From positions 67,848,905 through 67,912,904 of the forward strand of contig NC_067312.1 of the NCBI RefSeq assembly GCF_020740795.1: a stretch of DNA of 64,000 nucleotides. Reading direction: 5' to 3'. The notes beneath the pieces were generated by a model. That model had not been told where the DNA came from. It saw only the letters and a list, made by a program, of their open reading frames with translations, and did not search any database. Shown here piece by piece: positions 14,820-64,000 of the stretch. A program made the translations under genes and the position numbers. The stretch is from Apus apus (Eukaryota > Chordata > Aves > Apodiformes > Apodidae). The stretch's first letter is position 1. The number at the start of each line of letters is the position of its first letter.

Positions 14820-15586
14820 CAGACTGAGGGGCATTGCTGCCCAGAGCTGGGGTACACATTGGCACAGGGGAAGTGCAAAATGGGGTCCTAAGAATTTATT
14901 CTGGGATATCTGGGGAGGAATCAAAAGTGGAGAACGGGGGTTGAGTTGATCTGGGGAAGAACAGGAGTGGGAAAATCAGAGGCAAGGAGGCAAAATGGGC
15001 TGGTGGCAGCTAAGTAGTTGGCTGATGGGAATGCTTGTCAGCCATGTCCTACTCCTTGGCCTGTGCAGCCTGTCCCGGCTGGTCGCCAGAGTCCTTCCTC
15101 ATTCTGCCATGAGTGACAGCTCTGTGTGTTTGTGTGCATGTGTGTGCACACATGTAATGCTCTGTCACAGCAGCTGGGGTGGGGCTGCAGCCTCACAGGT
15201 TATATGTCCTGCAGCCAGGAACTGGGGAGACTGGGATCGAGGGGCAGCAGCTGGGCAGGCTGAGGGTCTGAGCCAGCTGCCAGAGGAACTCACCTTATTC
15301 AGTCATGGACCTACATTTTGCTCCACAAAAGAGAGTAGGATGTGGCTCTTGGTGCTGCTTGTATCTGTGTGAGTGCTATGGGTGTCTGTCTGACCCCTGT
15401 GTCCAGACACACATATAGGTATGTGCATGGTGTATACATGTCCTCTGTGTGCTTCTGCCTGCTGGGAACATGTCTCCAGCCTCACTGCTGGCTGGATCCA
15501 GGGATGTGAAGCTGAGTAGTCTCGCCTCTCCCAGGCTCCTGGATCAGTCAAGATGTATTTGCTCACTTTGTTTCCTACACCTTTTT
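14820..15586. other. GC-richer block with abrupt edges, unidentified
   Basis: The sequence switches from AT-rich to clearly GC-richer, G-rich DNA near 14820 and back near 15586, where a run of nine or more T follows. It contains a TG-rich microsatellite (about 15122-15152) and a 125-codon + strand open frame (14995-15372) rich in Leu, Ser and Trp with no family I recognise. The sharp edges suggest an inserted element, perhaps an old LTR or a processed sequence. I do not see an RT, a CR1 end or a tRNA-like head, so the identity is open. Confidence 0.4.
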
Positions 15587-18170
15587 TTTTTAACTTCTGT
15601 CACTTCACCAACCTGTAGCTAAATAGTATGCACAAACAGCACTGGGGCATTTCTTGGCAATGTTACATGGCTTCCCATAAGAAAAACTCAGAAAAAAATA
15701 TCTAAAAGGATATATTACAATAAGGCAGAACAAAACCTAGGAGTTTTCAAACACTTAATGAAGCAGGCAAACTGAAAAAAAATGGATGACAGTAACATAA
15801 ATGATAGTTAACATCCACTCAATTTTGATAATGAGGGTTTATAAAACATGAAAGAAAAAAAATTTAATGGACAGACTGTCATAATATAAGGAGAATTAAA
15901 AGAAAAGGGCTGTAAATTAACTGTATGAGTAGAATGTGGTTAGCTGGCTTTAGCTTCTGGAAATACAGACATCTCATCTGTGGGCACTGGTGGGCTGCTG
16001 GCCAAGCCACTTCCTTAGGCTTCTTTATGCCTGCATGTCTACTCCAAAGGACATCCACTTCAGAAGCTAATGAATGGGATACAATGATGTGGAAGTTATT
16101 TTATCTTCAGTACACGATTAAGCAAACAAACAAAACAAAAATCACTTTGAAAAGGAAAAATTAAAAACAGAAACCACTTAGATACACCCTTAAATGGTAA
16201 AGCAGCTCCTCATCCCTGTATTCTGGCTATCTCATGTATATATAGATACAGATACAGATATAGGTATAGAGATATTTGGAGCCTGATCTCTAGAAATTTA
16301 ATGTTTGACATGACTTCTTGCATGTAGTTCTAGAGAGCAGAGAGATGAACTGACAAAGGGACTGAACCATGTAAAATGGACTTAGTTCATGCAGAGGTGT
16401 CAGGAAGAAATTACCAGAACAGGTTGGGAGTTCACAGAGAAATGGAGTAGGAGGATCTCTGGTAAGAGAGACTGTAAGCTATTTGGCTACAATCTGCATG
16501 CAAGTTTTGGAATCAAAAGTAGTACTCTGTGATGAACAGTTAAGTGAGCATTCAGGATGTCCATTTTACATTTCAGCATTGCCTTAACGCTACCCTGCAG
16601 CTTCTTCTACTATAAAATTCCTTAGAGAATGAGACATGTAGAAAAGACTAAAACTAGAAACATAAAAAAACCCCAGTCATTAATAGTATTATTTTATGTT
16701 GAGGATACATTGGACTGCACAAAACCCCATTTGTTTCTTTGTTTATTTATTCACAATTCCAAAATAGTTGCAATACTTTAATCTATAGTCTGAATTTATT
16801 CCTGATGTAACTGCCCATAATGACAGCAGTTTAAGATAGCAAATTCCATCTCCCTTTGAAAAATTTCTTCCTCCTAAAGCACATACATACACACGGTAAT
16901 TTTCAAATGCTGGGCAAAAAAGGAATGAGTCAGACGTTAAGTGCTCTGGATGTTATGTGATAATTAAAGTTGATAATTATAAGGTCTTCACATTTAATCT
17001 CACTTTGTCACATGGAGACCTTGGCAATGGTTTCTAGAGCCTGTGGGGCTTTGCTGGTCTCAACTGGACTGATACGGGCACAGCATGAAAGGCAGTCTCT
17101 TGGATACTAAGACTACCAGAATTTTAAAGAGAAACCAGCACCCTAAAACTAGACATGGAAATTTACAAACTTCGGGCAGGGAACAGGTGCTGAATGTTCT
17201 TCCTCCTACTACTGAAAAAGCATAGCATCTTGCAAAAATTTCCATTCCTGGATGGACATGAGAGATACCCTCCACATCACTTCTACGTAAATACATTGTT
17301 AACAGAGTATTAAAACTTTAAGTCCATCAAAGAAGCCATCCAAAACCTATCTAGCATGCCTCAAACTGAGAATGCTAGAAATGCTCAAACACTAGAATTA
17401 CCTAGAGTTATTATGGAGATATTCTTGTTACAACAGGGTCAATAAAAACAAGGCAGTGTTGTGTTAGGTAGTGAAATAAATGAAAAAATACATGGACACA
17501 GCAAAAGCAGGCTTGGAACAAGAGAGGGCCCTAAACCAGATTGTTCCACCATCACATCTGGCTGCCAGCAAATGGGTTTCTTTTCCTGAGTGTCTTAATC
17601 ACAGGATTTATCTGGCAGCATTTCAGAAGTGTTGCTGCAATTACCATTTTTTCTTGTAAGCTAGGATTACTATAATACAAATACAGGTAAGTTGCCACAT
17701 GACAATGCAGTATTTGTTCAGACTTCATTCAGATTTCTGGAAAAAGAGACAGTATTATTAAATACTGATTTGGATGAACACCTGTAATAATTATAAAGGA
17801 TACAATAAACAGCACAGTAGTAGAATACAAGTATTACCTGAGCCTCTATTTGTTATGGAACAGGAAGGAAAAAAGAATGAAGGAAAGAATATAAAAGAAG
17901 AAATGAAGGGGGAAAAGGGAAGAAGAAGCAGGCTGTGTTTTGACTGGGGAAATGTGACATGGGATCAGGTTGTAGAAATATTTTTAGATGCTAACGATGA
18001 CTATATAAAGAACAACTACACAGGTGATATACAAAAGGGGAAACAACCCGCATTATGATTCAAGCAGTGCATTCACAGGACTTGATCCAAAATTTTAGCA
18101 CTGAAGAACACTGCAACAGTGCCTAGAGCAGAAAGTTTGCAAAACCTCAAAATCTACCAGACCTGTGTTC
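15587..18170. other. Intergenic, only a short ATAGA microsatellite
   Basis: AT-rich sequence. A TATAGATACAGATACAG-type microsatellite lies at 16236-16276. The remaining short open frames have no recognisable content. Confidence 0.55.
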
Positions 18171-18328
18171 AACAAAAAAAAACAAATAAACAAACAAAAA
18201 CACAACAAAAATCCAAACTGAACCAAACCCAAGCAAACAAAACCAAAACCCAAACAAATAAAACAACAAACAAACAAACAAAAACCCTCAAAAATCCAAA
18301 CACAAGAAACCCAAAACAAAAGAAAATA
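18171..18328. repeat. CAAA/ACAAA-rich low-complexity tract
   Basis: About 158 bases built almost entirely of A and C on the + strand (CAAA, CAAAA and CCAAA units), with very few G or T. It creates long open frames on both strands: Lys/Thr/Gln-rich on + and Phe/Cys/Leu-rich on -. These are composition artefacts, not genes. Confidence 0.9.
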
Positions 18329-19594
18329 AGGAAGGTCATCAAGGGCAAAGCTGGAGAGGGGACAAAAAATATTAGGTTCTTACAGATGCTGATTGCTCAA
18401 AACGATAATTTTAGAGAGACAGAGCAAATTTTTCCACCAATCAATAATGACATGAGGAAAGTTGAGAGGAAGCTGGCACAACTAAACAGGAGGAGTAAGG
18501 AAATTTACTAGATGAAAGAAGTAATCCTTGGCAAAGCTGGAGCTTTGTCATGTATATTAAACCCAAATTAAAACAGTTCATAAGCATGAGATGACTGCAC
18601 AAATAAATTATGTAGAAAAATTTAAAAATCAGTAGAAATCATCTGTTATGTGTGCCTGGAACAGCCAGTCTGTATAGAGTCTAAAGCCAATGGATGATGA
18701 AGATACAGAAAGATAAGGGCCTGTCAGGCAGGCAAAATGAGTATTTGTCGTCTGCCTGCACCATGAAGAGGTAAGAGACATTCCTCTGCTGGAGCTCTTC
18801 ATTGCAAGGCATGAATAGGAGGCATCTGTCTGAACAGTAGCAAGACAATGTGTCCAAATGGCACTCAGCCCTAAGCTCTACAAAAAGTCAAGGTTGAAAC
18901 TGCTGAATTATTAACTCTGATGTACAGCATCTTAAAACCAGCTTTGTGCCTGAGGACGTGAACTTTGAAAATGAGATACTTATTTTTATTGACTTGAGGG
19001 GAGATCTGTGGATCTACAGGCTTGAAAGCCTGTTGCCTGGCATCAGACAAATAATGAGAAACTATAATGAAGCATAGAATCAGTAGACACAGGGTCAAAT
19101 ATGATTTTTTGGAGTGTCAGCACAGCTCTTGTACATTGGGAGTATACCAGAGTTTTCTGAAGACATTCACAAACAAGTAGGTAAGATTTAGCTGAAACTA
19201 TTTACATGGTTTTCTGAAACACTTTTGACAAGATCTTGCCAAAGGCTTTCAAGGAAATCAAGGATCAATGAAATAAGAGGGAAGGCCCATGTTTTGGAAA
19301 ACAGGTGTTTTAAACACAGGGAGAATGGGACCAAGTGTTCACCCAGTAAAAGGAGATCCACAGTGCATGCACTGTGTGAGCACCTCAAAATGATCTGGTA
19401 GAATCAGAGAGGAGCAAGAATGTGTGGAACAGTGTTTGCAGAAGCAAAGACTTAGTGAGAGTTCCTCTGCTTGGAAAAGAGACAAGCGAGAGAGATACAG
19501 TCATGGTCAAAGTGGCCATGATAGTCTTGATGTCATAAAGTGACTGTGTTTTATAGGGTTTTATATTGGGTATAATATGAGCACTATGCAGTAT
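18329..19594. other. Intergenic, nothing recognised
   Basis: AT-rich sequence with only short unrelated open frames. No repeat family or RNA gene was recognised. Confidence 0.55.
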
Positions 19595-19899
19595 CTGGTG
19601 AAGGTAGCAAACGACAAGCTCCAAGTAGTAAAAGGAGGCAGTTCCTCACATCATGTTTATTTGTGGACGTCCTTGCCACAGGACATCAGGAAATCTGCAT
19701 AATGTCAGTGGGAAAACAGACACATTCATGGAAGAGAGAGGTCCTCTGGCTTGCTTAGCCATGTGCATAATGTTGGAGGCTGGGAAAGTACCTGTAAGAC
19801 CTGTGCTTGCTCTGTTCTCAGGCAGTGTTTTCTTGGTGGCCACTGCTGTGGGCTGAGTACTGGGCTTTGTATGATGCAGAACAGCCATTCTGTCTTATG
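19595..19899 (+). mobile_element. Ancient L3/CR1-like LINE 3' end
   Basis: Several short blocks occur in the order expected for the 3' end of an old amniote CR1/L3-type LINE: CCTTGCCACAGGACATC (about 19670), ACATTCATGGAAGAGAG (about 19722), TTAGCCATG, GGAGGCTGGG, GCTTGCTCTGTTCTCA, GGCCACTGCTG, TACTGGGCTT and the ending CCATTCTGTCTTATG. The blocks are diverged and gapped, as expected of an old copy. It clearly differs from the avian CR1 copies downstream, which end in ATTCTGTG-type repeats. There is no coding capacity. Confidence 0.7.
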
Positions 19900-22619
19900 T
19901 GGAGGTTTGTACAGATATTAAACTGCTTTTACTTACCATCATTGTGGACTATTCTGATGCCCCCCACTGCCAAAAGGATATGCCTGGTGACAAAAGGTAC
20001 CTCTGACAATCGTAATCCACCAGGTCAACTGCATCTGGTATTTTCTCCAGTAAGGTATGTATTATACATGTATAAATAAATAATCATTAGATCTTCCCAG
20101 GTTTCTAAACTAACAAAACTGAACTTGGAATTTTCAGTAGTGCTTCTGCATCTTTGACAGGCCACTGAAACCCTCTACAGCTCTTCCCTTCACACTTGGT
20201 AAAGAAAAAGAAATAAATGGTTAATGTTCTGTGGTAAATAATCTTAGCTGGAACTAGTGTAATTTATTACTTATTTTATTTAATGGGCGACATTTTTGTT
20301 TTGTTCACCAGACTCTACTGTGCTAGTCTTTTCAGTAGAAGAACATCAGAAACTAGACAGTATACTAAAGCATTAAATCTCTCTCTAATTAAGAGCTTAA
20401 AGTGTATTTTTTAGAATCAGTGGCATTTTATTTGGCTGTTAATGGGATTTTGTGGGCCTTTTATTCTCCTTTACTCTCACCCTTCTCAGAGGCCACATGA
20501 AGTTTCAGAACCTTTATGAAGACTTGGTCCATTTTCCTATTATCCATGTCAACTTCACAAGCTTCTTAAATCTCCTTGATGCTTTTGTTTCTGAGAGACC
20601 TCCATTTTCCTCATCCATCTTCTCGTTCCTGGGTCCTCAATTTCCTTGTTTTTCCTAAGGACTGTGGTAGCACCAATTCTTTGCTTTGTTCAAAGCCAGT
20701 ATTTACCATTATCTCACATCACATTAGATGGATGCACATCACAAAAATGTATTTGCTACAAATGTTCTATCTTGTCTTTTTTAATTTCCATAAAGATGTC
20801 CCTCGTGAGAAATCATGAGCACCTACTGTCTTCCTAGGATAAAAGTACTATTCTCTTTTAGGGCTCTTCTTTACCCATTTTCTTCCCATTTGCCTACTCT
20901 TCCAACTCAATTCTCTCTTCCTTCTACAAAGGAACCTTTTGTTGAAGCCTGAAGTGCAAGGGTTCCATCTGCCCCTGCTTCAATCAGACCAGTGACTTGG
21001 GCTCCCTAACTGTAAGCAAGGCCTATGGATCATTGATTCTGCAGATGCAGGATGGCAGGGCAGGTTAAATGTTTGAGCATTGCAGTGCAATAATATAATC
21101 AAAACCAAAAGAAGAACTGACACTAGGTGGGCTGTGGGCCTCACAAATGTGGCCGCAGGTATCTCGTTGTACATATGGAATGCTGTTTGATTTTAAACAG
21201 CTAAACAACAGTAATGCAATCCCATCCCATCATCACCAACTGTATCACAAGTACGGGATTTCACGAGCTGCTTCCCTCCTTGTTTCTGTTATTGCTTACC
21301 TATACAGGAAGCTGACAGAAATAACCCTTTCCAAATCTAAATTGCTTCTAAAAACCTTACCATATGACATTCTATGCAGGTGTTAACCATGCAGTGTTTA
21401 TGCCTGCTTATGCAAAATGTAAAGTGGAAGATTTTCGTCGCACCTCATCTGCTGTTTGCTTTCAATCCAAAACCAAAATCCTTTATTCTGACTTGTTCTA
21501 TCATCGTTTTCCAAGCCCTTGCTCCCTTACTAAAGTAAACATTTCACTATAGTTTAATCTTTCATTTCCCAGTTCACTCGCAGACTTTTGTGTATTCTTT
21601 ACACCCTGAAAATCTGCTTTTTAAAAAAATGTCTTACCCTTGGGAGTTTTGGAGCAGGTCGAGGAATTTCTCAATTTTGAAGTATATGATTTTTGTTCTT
21701 TTTCTAGATCAGTATTTGAAGAGGAAAGGCTCAGTGTACCCACCCTGTCATTCTAATTAAGTGTCCCCAGCTCTTTTACACACGCACACATCCCTGAAAT
21801 GGAAACACTTCTTAAGTAACTGCTAGAAAAAAGGAAGGTTTGCTTCATAACTCCAGTTCTTTCTTGTTGCATTACATTGCCAAGTTTGATGTTAATTTAA
21901 ATAAAACAGTAGAGATGTGGTGAGCTAGCAAACAGGATATTGGCACTCAGTTTGCTAGACAGTGCTATGTACAAATATATACAGAGCTGCACATGACTAG
22001 GAAATAAGATTGGGAACCCAGAAGTACCAACCAAAATGTTGTGTTGTTTTTTTTTTTTAAATAAAGAGGTGCTGCTTGCTGCTTGAGAGGACTAGCTTAA
22101 AGGAACGTTTGCCTAATTAGTTTTAGCAACTAAGTAAGGTAAAAATTGTTTTGGCAACTGTTCACCAACTCAGCTGCTATTCTGAGATAGCACTTCCAAG
22201 TGTATAATGAAAAGTTGTTGGTGGATCCCTTTCCAACGTCTTGATGTGGAAGCAGAAGGTCTGAGGTTTTTTCTTCACAGCCTCCGCGTTAACCTCCCGC
22301 GCTTTAATGGATTATGTGATCCTTGCACTCCACGAGGGGAAGGGGTGGCAGAACAACTAGATTTATTATTTTTTTTTTTTCACGAAAGAACTAATCACGT
22401 ATTCTTTTGAAGAAAGAATACGATGCAATAGAGACGAGGAGTTGCAACGCAGTACACGGAAGGCATTTCTGACACTAGATCCATCAGGCAAGGAGAAAAT
22501 GACTTTTACAGCACCCTCGGAAAAGATGTGGGGGCTGGAAGGCGAAAACAGTGCTCAAACGACCATCTGCTTTTGCTCGTCTCGTGTATTCCTCCCTCAA
22601 GGCACCCGTGAGCTAACAT
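19900..22619. other. Promoter-distal 5' flank of SLC12A2
   Basis: AT-rich flank leading into the CpG island. Open frames up to about 80 codons at 20452-21552 show no family resemblance or splice context. A T-run lies at 22050-22059 and another at 22371-22380. A perfect short hairpin at 22398-22422 is listed separately. Confidence 0.5.
22398..22422. repeat. Perfect 10-bp inverted repeat, 5-nt loop
   Basis: CGTATTCTTT (22398-22407) and AAAGAATACG (22413-22422) are exact reverse complements separated by TGAAG. It sits about 200 bp before the CpG island begins. Function is unknown; it could be a chance palindrome or a factor site. Confidence 0.9.
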
Positions 22620-23194
22620 TCCTGGGCATTCCCGGCACTTGCCGCCCCGCAGGCGCGCGTCTCCTTCCTGCCCTTTCTCAGCCACGCCGCACACCGGGAC
22701 CCCTCACCCCGGGCAAGGAGCAGCCGGGTGGCGAGGGGCCAGGACCCCCAGCAGGCGGCTCAAGGGGGTCCCTGCAGCAGCAGGGCTGCGAGCGGGCGCG
22801 GGGCGGCCGGCAGCACAGCGCCGGTGCCGCCCGCGGGTCCCAGGGCTGCGGCGGCCTTGCAGCCCCGCCGCGCCTCCGTCCCGCGTCCCCCGCCCACCCA
22901 GCGACCGAGCGGCCAGGAGGGGCAGGGGCAGCGGCGGGAGGTCCCGGCTCCGGGCCCGGGGGGCGCGGCTCCCCCCTCCCCGCTGGGCGGCTTCTCGCGA
23001 GACGTGGCGGCGGGCTCCGGGGGTGACAGGCGGGCCCCGCCGCGGCCCCCGCCCCGGGCCAGGCGCTGCCTCCTCCCCCCGCCCCTCCCCGGGCGCCGCG
23101 GGGCGGATGCGGTGGCGGCCATAGTTTGGGACGGGCGGAGCCGCGGCCGCCGCCCTCCCCGCTAGCGCCGCCGGCGGGCCAGGGAGCTGCTGCT

Positions 23195-23212
23195 GCTGCC
23201 GCCGGCGGCAGC
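23195..23212. repeat. 18-bp perfect GC palindrome
   Basis: GCTGCCGCCGGCGGCAGC reads the same on both strands. It lies in the CpG island about 630 bp upstream of the start codon and follows a short CTG run. Confidence 0.85.
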
Positions 23213-23555
23213 GGGTGGAGCTCGGGGAGCAGGCGGCGCCGGCGGCCCCCCCCGCGTTTCGCCTCCGCCCCAGCGGGGAGGCAGCCGGGCGCGGCGAGGC
23301 GGCTGCGGCCGTTTCACGTCTAAGTCGTTGCCTCCGCTGAGCGGGGATCAGGTGGAGCGGCCGGAGGGCGGGGAAGCGGAGGGCACCGGGACTGTTTCCT
23401 TCCCTGCTCCGCCGCCCCACGCCGGCCGCGGGCCCCGCGCCGCTCCCCGCGGCTGCAGCCCCGGTGGGCTCGCCCGGCGCGGCCGCTCCTCCCCGCGCGG
23501 CGCTGTCAGGGCGGCGGGCGGTGCTTTCGCGTAGCGGGCGCGCCGGGGCGGGCGA

Positions 23556-23596
23556 GGGGGGGAGGGGGGGGGGGGGGGAAGCGGAGCCGGGGGGGG
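23556..23596 (+). promoter_or_regulatory. Long G runs, likely G-quadruplex former
   Basis: Runs of 7 G (23556-23562), 15 G (23564-23578) and 8 G (23589-23596) lie within 41 bases, about 240-280 bp upstream of the SLC12A2 ATG. G tracts of this length on one strand can fold into quadruplexes in DNA and are common in GC-rich promoters. The exact length of the 15-G run is a typical place for sequencing or assembly error. Confidence 0.75.
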
Positions 23597-23678
23597 AGGC
23601 GGCGGGGCCGGTGCGGCGGGCGGGGGCGCGCGGCGGGGGCGGCGGCCGCAGCGGCGGCATCATCACCTGGCGCTGCGG

Positions 23679-23836
23679 CGGGGGCGGGGCGGGGCGCGCG
23701 GCGCCGCGCGGTGTCTGAGGCGCTGCAGCCCGGGGCGCTGCTCGGCGGTTTAAAGCGGCGGAGCCGCCGCCGCGAGGGGCGTTCAGAGCAGCCGGGGCAG
23801 CCGCAGCGCGCAGGGCTCGGTCGGCGGAGGGCAGGC
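23679..23836 (+). promoter_or_regulatory. SLC12A2: SLC12A2 core promoter and 5'UTR (proposed)
   Basis: A double GC box (GGGGCGGGGCGGGG, starting at 23681), the consensus for Sp1-type factors, is followed by a TTTAAA at 23749-23754 inside otherwise AT-free DNA. If that acts as a weak TATA element, transcription would start near 23780 and give a 5'UTR of roughly 55 nt. Initiation could instead be dispersed over the CpG island with a longer leader. The ATG at 23837 has G at -3 and G at +4, a good Kozak context, and there is no upstream in-frame ATG in the open frame. The start site itself is inferred. Confidence 0.5.

Positions 23837-64000
<40,164 letters not shown>

Noticed and set aside
14995..15372. 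125-codon open frame in the GC-richer block
   Set aside because: No recognisable family, partly encoded by a TG microsatellite, and no splice or start evidence. Kept only as part of the unidentified block.
18119..18511. 130-codon Lys/Thr/Gln-rich open frame
   Set aside because: It is mostly translation of the CAAA-rich tract, and the opposite strand is equally open.
22442..23718. Several + strand open frames of 65-194 codons before the SLC12A2 start
   Set aside because: Same GC-bias effect. They overlap each other in different frames and show only Gly/Ala/Arg/Pro-rich low complexity.
23711..23836. In-frame extension of the SLC12A2 frame upstream of the ATG
   Set aside because: The extension begins with GTG, has no ATG, and does not resemble NKCC1. 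The ATG at 23837 has good Kozak context and is followed shortly by the conserved GPTPSQSRF block.

Overview
This is a piece of a bird nuclear genome. Three things point to birds: several CR1 LINE copies with the typical avian 3' end (ATTCTRTG-type octamers), LTR remnants, and a vertebrate gene whose protein is close to, but not identical with, the human one. I cannot name the species.

The window holds one certain protein-coding gene, SLC12A2 (NKCC1, the Na-K-2Cl cotransporter), on the + strand and cut by the right edge. I place 12 coding exons between 23837 and 63854, all with GT-AG introns and matching phases. They give 603 complete codons plus the first base of the next: the whole cytoplasmic N-terminus with two SPAK/OSR1 docking motifs and the regulatory threonines, TM1 to TM8, the glycosylated extracellular loop, and the start of TM9. 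The C-terminal half lies beyond 64000.

Layout. 1-22.6 kb is AT-rich 5' flank with no gene I can support. It holds a 47-bp tandem duplication, simple repeats, a probable MIR fragment, a compositionally distinct block of about 770 bp at 14.8-15.6 kb and an ancient L3/CR1-like LINE end at 19.6-19.9 kb. 22.6-25.2 kb is a CpG island with promoter, 5'UTR and exon 1. Intron 1 is 20.5 kb (24401-44869) and carries most of the CR1 copies, including one with a decayed reverse transcriptase. Exons 2-12 follow from 44870, with further CR1 copies in introns 5 and 10 and LTR candidates in introns 9 and 10.

I found no new system. The points most worth checking are the oppositely oriented CR1 copies inside and around SLC12A2 exons 2-5, two antisense LTRs with their own TATA and polyadenylation signals, a perfect 14-bp hairpin in intron 3, the G-run promoter, and the unexplained block at 14.8-15.6 kb.
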